The translations under genes were made by a program, and so were the position numbers. 15,966 nt of DNA from Alphaproteobacteria bacterium UBA5343 (GTDB lineage: Bacteria; Pseudomonadota; Alphaproteobacteria; RF32; UBA5343), in the NCBI GenBank assembly GCA_002410125.1, contig DHQH01000101.1:2763-18728 (forward strand). Reading direction: 5' to 3'. The notes beneath the pieces were generated by a model. It was not told where the DNA came from. It ran no database searches and saw only the letters and a list, made by a program, of their open reading frames with translations. This document shows, piece after piece, positions 13,763-15,966 of this stretch (the first letter of the stretch is position 1; the number at the start of each line of letters is the position of its first letter).

Positions 13763-14755
13763 ATGGTCATGGATATCATAAACCGACTTAGAGGTCGTAA
13801 AAGCTCCACACCCAAAACAACTCCTTCAGATGAATTATCAGCTGGTGAATTGCAAAATATAGGAGTTGATATTCAACATAATGAAATCCCAGAAGGTATG
13901 GAAGTCCTCCCAGATATTCCAGCATCAAACTCTATGGAAGAACAAGTAAAAGAAAATTTCTTCAATAAAGAAACATCAATAAGTCAAGAGGTTGCATCCA
14001 TTGTAGAAAGCTATTTAGTAAATAAGGGGGCGATTCCTTTTGAGAAATTTAGCCTTACCAAAACTTACAAAATAGAAAATGAAGATAATTATTCTAGTTT
14101 TTATTCCAAAGAGAGAATTAAAATCTTTTGCAATCATTTAGCAGAAAATAAAAATGAGGCTCAAAATATCATCTTAGAAATTCCATTAATGGAAGGTGAT
14201 ATTGATCATGCTGTATCATTAGTCACCAATCCTGCAACCAAAGAAGCAATCTATCACAATTCTTATGGCTCACAAGCACCAAAAGAATTAAGAGATGCCA
14301 TTTCAGCAATCTTACCTGATTGGAAGTTAAAATCTAATCCTGAACAAAATCAATTTGGAGCCGATAATAGCTGTCAATTAATCAGTAGATTAAATGGATT
14401 TAATAATTCTCAAGATAATCCATTAGATTTCACTATTGAACAATTTAAAGAAGCATTATGGGCAGAGAATAAAGAAAAAATCACCCAAAGCACAGTAAAT
14501 ACTGGTGGACTTGGAACATATAAAGATGAAAATGGTGTATTCACTATCGCAGAATCATCATCTCAAGAGGGTATTGAAATTTTAGAGGGTGAAGATGAAT
14601 ATATAGAAGAATTAAGAGAAGAAGAACGACCATTCGGATATAAAATATATCATAATGAAACCGAATATAGAAAGTTCTTAAACGAACTTAAACAACTCTC
14701 CAAACCAAAACAATCAGAACGCATAATCGGCAAAGATTATGATTATAGCTTATAA
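13763..14755 (+). CDS. Putative CE-clan (Ulp1/YopJ/adenain-like) cysteine protease, effector candidate
   Basis: A 330-residue soluble protein of no family I can name outright. Residues about 130-215 look like a CE-clan cysteine protease core. A hydrophobic strand (NIILEIPLME) leads into DHAVSLVTNP with His149. The next strand is AIYHNSYGS with Asn166, equivalent to the Asp/Glu of HW...YxDS in Ulp1-type enzymes, 17 residues on, the usual spacing. NQFGADNSC then places Gln197 and Cys204 like the oxyanion Gln and nucleophile Cys of QxxGxDCG or DNSCG motifs. The N-terminal 120 residues are polar and partly disordered (GRKSSTPKTTPSDE), and residues 270-300 are acid-rich. There is no signal peptide or membrane helix. 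CE proteases in host-associated bacteria are typically injected deubiquitinases, deSUMOylases or acetyltransferases. The Asn is atypical and activity is unproven. ATG 13763 has AGGA nine bases upstream; ATG 13769 is a weaker alternative. Confidence 0.6.
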   Translation: MVMDIINRLRGRKSSTPKTTPSDELSAGELQNIGVDIQHNEIPEGMEVLPDIPASNSMEEQVKENFFNKETSISQEVASIVESYLVNKGAIPFEKFSLTKTYKIENEDNYSSFYSKERIKIFCNHLAENKNEAQNIILEIPLMEGDIDHAVSLVTNPATKEAIYHNSYGSQAPKELRDAISAILPDWKLKSNPEQNQFGADNSCQLISRLNGFNNSQDNPLDFTIEQFKEALWAENKEKITQSTVNTGGLGTYKDENGVFTIAESSSQEGIEILEGEDEYIEELREEERPFGYKIYHNETEYRKFLNELKQLSKPKQSERIIGKDYDYSL

Positions 14756-14776
14756 AGGTTCCATGCCAAGCATATC

Positions 14777-14791
14777 CCACACTGAGTGTGG
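14777..14791. terminator. Small hairpin after the CE-protease-like gene (weak terminator candidate)
   Basis: CCACAC (14777-14782) pairs with GTGTGG (14786-14791) around a 3-base loop, 22 bases after the stop codon. No clear T tract follows, only TTTT about 10 bases later, so termination efficiency is doubtful. It is the only sizeable secondary structure in the 105-base gap before the permease gene. Confidence 0.3.
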
Positions 14792-14860
14792 TTAACTGCA
14801 TTTTAATCACATTAGTTTACAATCTTACTCGAGAGTTTAATTAAATTAAGGTAATTTTCT

Positions 14861-15739
14861 ATGTCTTGGGTTTTATATTCGTTATCATGTCTACTGGCAA
14901 TTACTGGTTTTAGTGTTCTGAACCAGCATTTCAAAATTAATTCAACTATCTTGATGTTATATAGAGGCATTGGCACTGCTATTGTCGCTTTACCATTAAT
15001 GTTATTAACCCATTTTCAACCCAATCCAGTATTTTATATTTATATAGTGATTATGGGCTGTATCATTGCCTATCTAGATAACTCAACCCAAAATGGTATT
15101 GCAAGATTTGGAGGAGGCCCTCTATCAAGAGCAAGACCTTTATATTTAGTAGTCTCAATGATAATTTGGTGGATGATAGCTCCATCTTCATTTATAGCTC
15201 TATTAGAAAACCAACAAAAACTAATTGGCGTATTATCAGCAATGTTGCTTGTTGTGATATCTTTATTCTTCTTCAAAAATGATAGAATAAGCAAAAAACT
15301 TTTTAAATATTGCGTTGGTATTTATATCTGTAGTATCCTGATTGATATCTGTGGTAAATCAATGTTTTTAACAAGCGATGGAACTACATCAGCTGTAATC
15401 CATTATATTTTCTTTTCTAGTTTAATCGCTGGTTTAATTAATTTAGTATATTTCGCATATAAAAATGGTTTTAGTAAAGAAACCTTTAAGCCTGTGTTTG
15501 AATCAAACACTCTAACAGCAGGTGTATTAATTATTGGGTTTATAATCTTATCAATGTTTTTTAGAAATAAAGCTATCATAATGGTTGATAACCCAGCTTA
15601 TGTCTCAACAATAACCAGCTTAACTCCATTAATTATTGTTATGTATAACAAACTTGTGAACTTTACAGACAAAACAAATAAGATTGCAGGTTTAGTAATG
15701 GTGCTCGGTTGTATAATGTTATCATATTTTGCGAGCTAG
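14861..15739 (+). CDS. DMT-superfamily (EamA-like) membrane transporter
   Basis: A 292-residue, highly hydrophobic protein with about ten predicted membrane helices in two halves of five, the layout of drug/metabolite transporters. It begins directly with a helix (WVLYSLSCLLAITGFSVLN), followed by MLYRGIGTAIVALPLML in helix 2, and ends ITSLTPLIIVMYNKL...IAGLVMVLGCIMLSYFAS, the typical last two helices (TSLTPL... G..ML.G). The Arg in the second helix and the TSLTPL motif fit EamA proteins, but the two halves are too divergent for a secure domain call. The substrate is unknown. Start ATG 14861 has AAGG at 14848-14851 nine bases upstream. The next gene starts 12 bases after its stop, so they are probably cotranscribed. 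Confidence 0.75.
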   Translation: MSWVLYSLSCLLAITGFSVLNQHFKINSTILMLYRGIGTAIVALPLMLLTHFQPNPVFYIYIVIMGCIIAYLDNSTQNGIARFGGGPLSRARPLYLVVSMIIWWMIAPSSFIALLENQQKLIGVLSAMLLVVISLFFFKNDRISKKLFKYCVGIYICSILIDICGKSMFLTSDGTTSAVIHYIFFSSLIAGLINLVYFAYKNGFSKETFKPVFESNTLTAGVLIIGFIILSMFFRNKAIIMVDNPAYVSTITSLTPLIIVMYNKLVNFTDKTNKIAGLVMVLGCIMLSYFAS

Positions 15740-15751
15740 CGAGGTAATAAA

Positions 15752-15966
15752 ATGAAAAAAATATATTTCACATATGGTTTTTTAGGTGTTGGTAAGACAA
15801 CTTTTGCTAAAAAATTAGCTAAAGAAAAAAATATCACCAGACTTGGTATTGATGAAATTATGATAAGAATTTTTGGTAAAGAACTCTCAGAGGATCATTT
15901 TATGCCATATTTCAATAATATTGAAAAGATGCTCCAAGATATCTCATTAGAAATATTAAAACACTG
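15752..15966 (+). CDS. P-loop kinase-like ATP-binding protein, N-terminal part (partial)
   Basis: The first 71 residues of a gene that runs out of the window. It starts at ATG 15752 with GAGG at 15741-15744 seven bases upstream, and directly follows the permease gene. The N-terminus KKIYFTYGFLGVGKTTFAKKLAKE holds a Walker A motif (GxxGxGKT) on a first beta strand. LGIDEIM follows at the position where small AAA_33/adenylate-kinase-like P-loop kinases have an acidic nucleophile-activating residue. Such proteins phosphorylate small molecules (sugars, antibiotics) or RNA ends. With less than half the protein visible no closer identity is justified. Confidence 0.7.
   Translation, partial: MKKIYFTYGFLGVGKTTFAKKLAKEKNITRLGIDEIMIRIFGKELSEDHFMPYFNNIEKMLQDISLEILKH

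Noticed and set aside
14816..14843. Promoter with TTTACA at 14816-14821 before the permease gene
   Set aside because: The -35 is good, but no acceptable -10 lies 16-18 bases downstream and transcription would start inside the ribosome binding site.

Overview
The window is a low-GC (visibly about one third G+C), gene-dense stretch of chromosome from an alphaproteobacterium. It uses the standard bacterial code: TGA serves as a stop (ptsP, clpB) and Trp is TGG. The backbone order ptsP - rodZ-like - ispG - hisS - prfA - prmC - clpB is, from general knowledge, the order seen in many alphaproteobacteria. Low GC, short gaps and an effector-like gene suggest a host-associated lineage. The MEP-pathway gene ispG argues against the genus Rickettsia itself. 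Candidates such as Holosporales-like, other Rickettsiales-like or AT-rich gut alphaproteobacteria cannot be separated from this sequence alone.

Layout. 1-308: 3' end of a PtsP-type phosphotransferase. 426-1511: RodZ-like HTH/membrane protein with a very acidic linker, behind a likely extended -10 promoter and followed by tandem hairpins, the second a strong intrinsic terminator. 1607-5009: tight cluster ispG-hisS-prfA, closed by a bidirectional terminator. 5045-5914 (minus): family 2 glycosyltransferase placed between prfA and prmC. 5955-9612: prmC, then an STT3-like GT-C membrane protein and a membrane-anchored metallophosphoesterase. 9695-13701: clpB behind a sigma32-like heat-shock promoter, then an endonuclease/exonuclease/phosphatase (EEP) protein and a HAD hydrolase, apparently in the same transcription unit. 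13763-14755: protein with its own extended -10 promoter whose central domain looks like a CE-clan (Ulp1/YopJ/adenain-type) cysteine protease. 14861-15739: DMT-type permease. 15752-end: start of a P-loop kinase-like protein.

How the genes fit together. Housekeeping functions (isoprenoid precursors, His-tRNA charging, translation termination and release-factor methylation, protein disaggregation) form the conserved frame. The glycosyltransferase, STT3-like protein and metallophosphoesterase look like an envelope glycan/lipid set sitting inside it. The region downstream of clpB is accessory.

The two most notable observations are: (1) the 13763-14755 protein, with His149, Asn166, Gln197 and Cys204 arranged much like the catalytic residues of CE-clan proteases, a fold common among secreted effectors of intracellular bacteria; and (2) a perfect 20-bp direct repeat (12228-12247 and 13020-13039) that exactly brackets the EEP gene and carries the clpB stop, the ribosome binding site and the start codon of each downstream gene, as though the EEP gene had been inserted at a former clpB-HAD junction. 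No tRNA, rRNA, CRISPR array or recognisable insertion sequence was seen.
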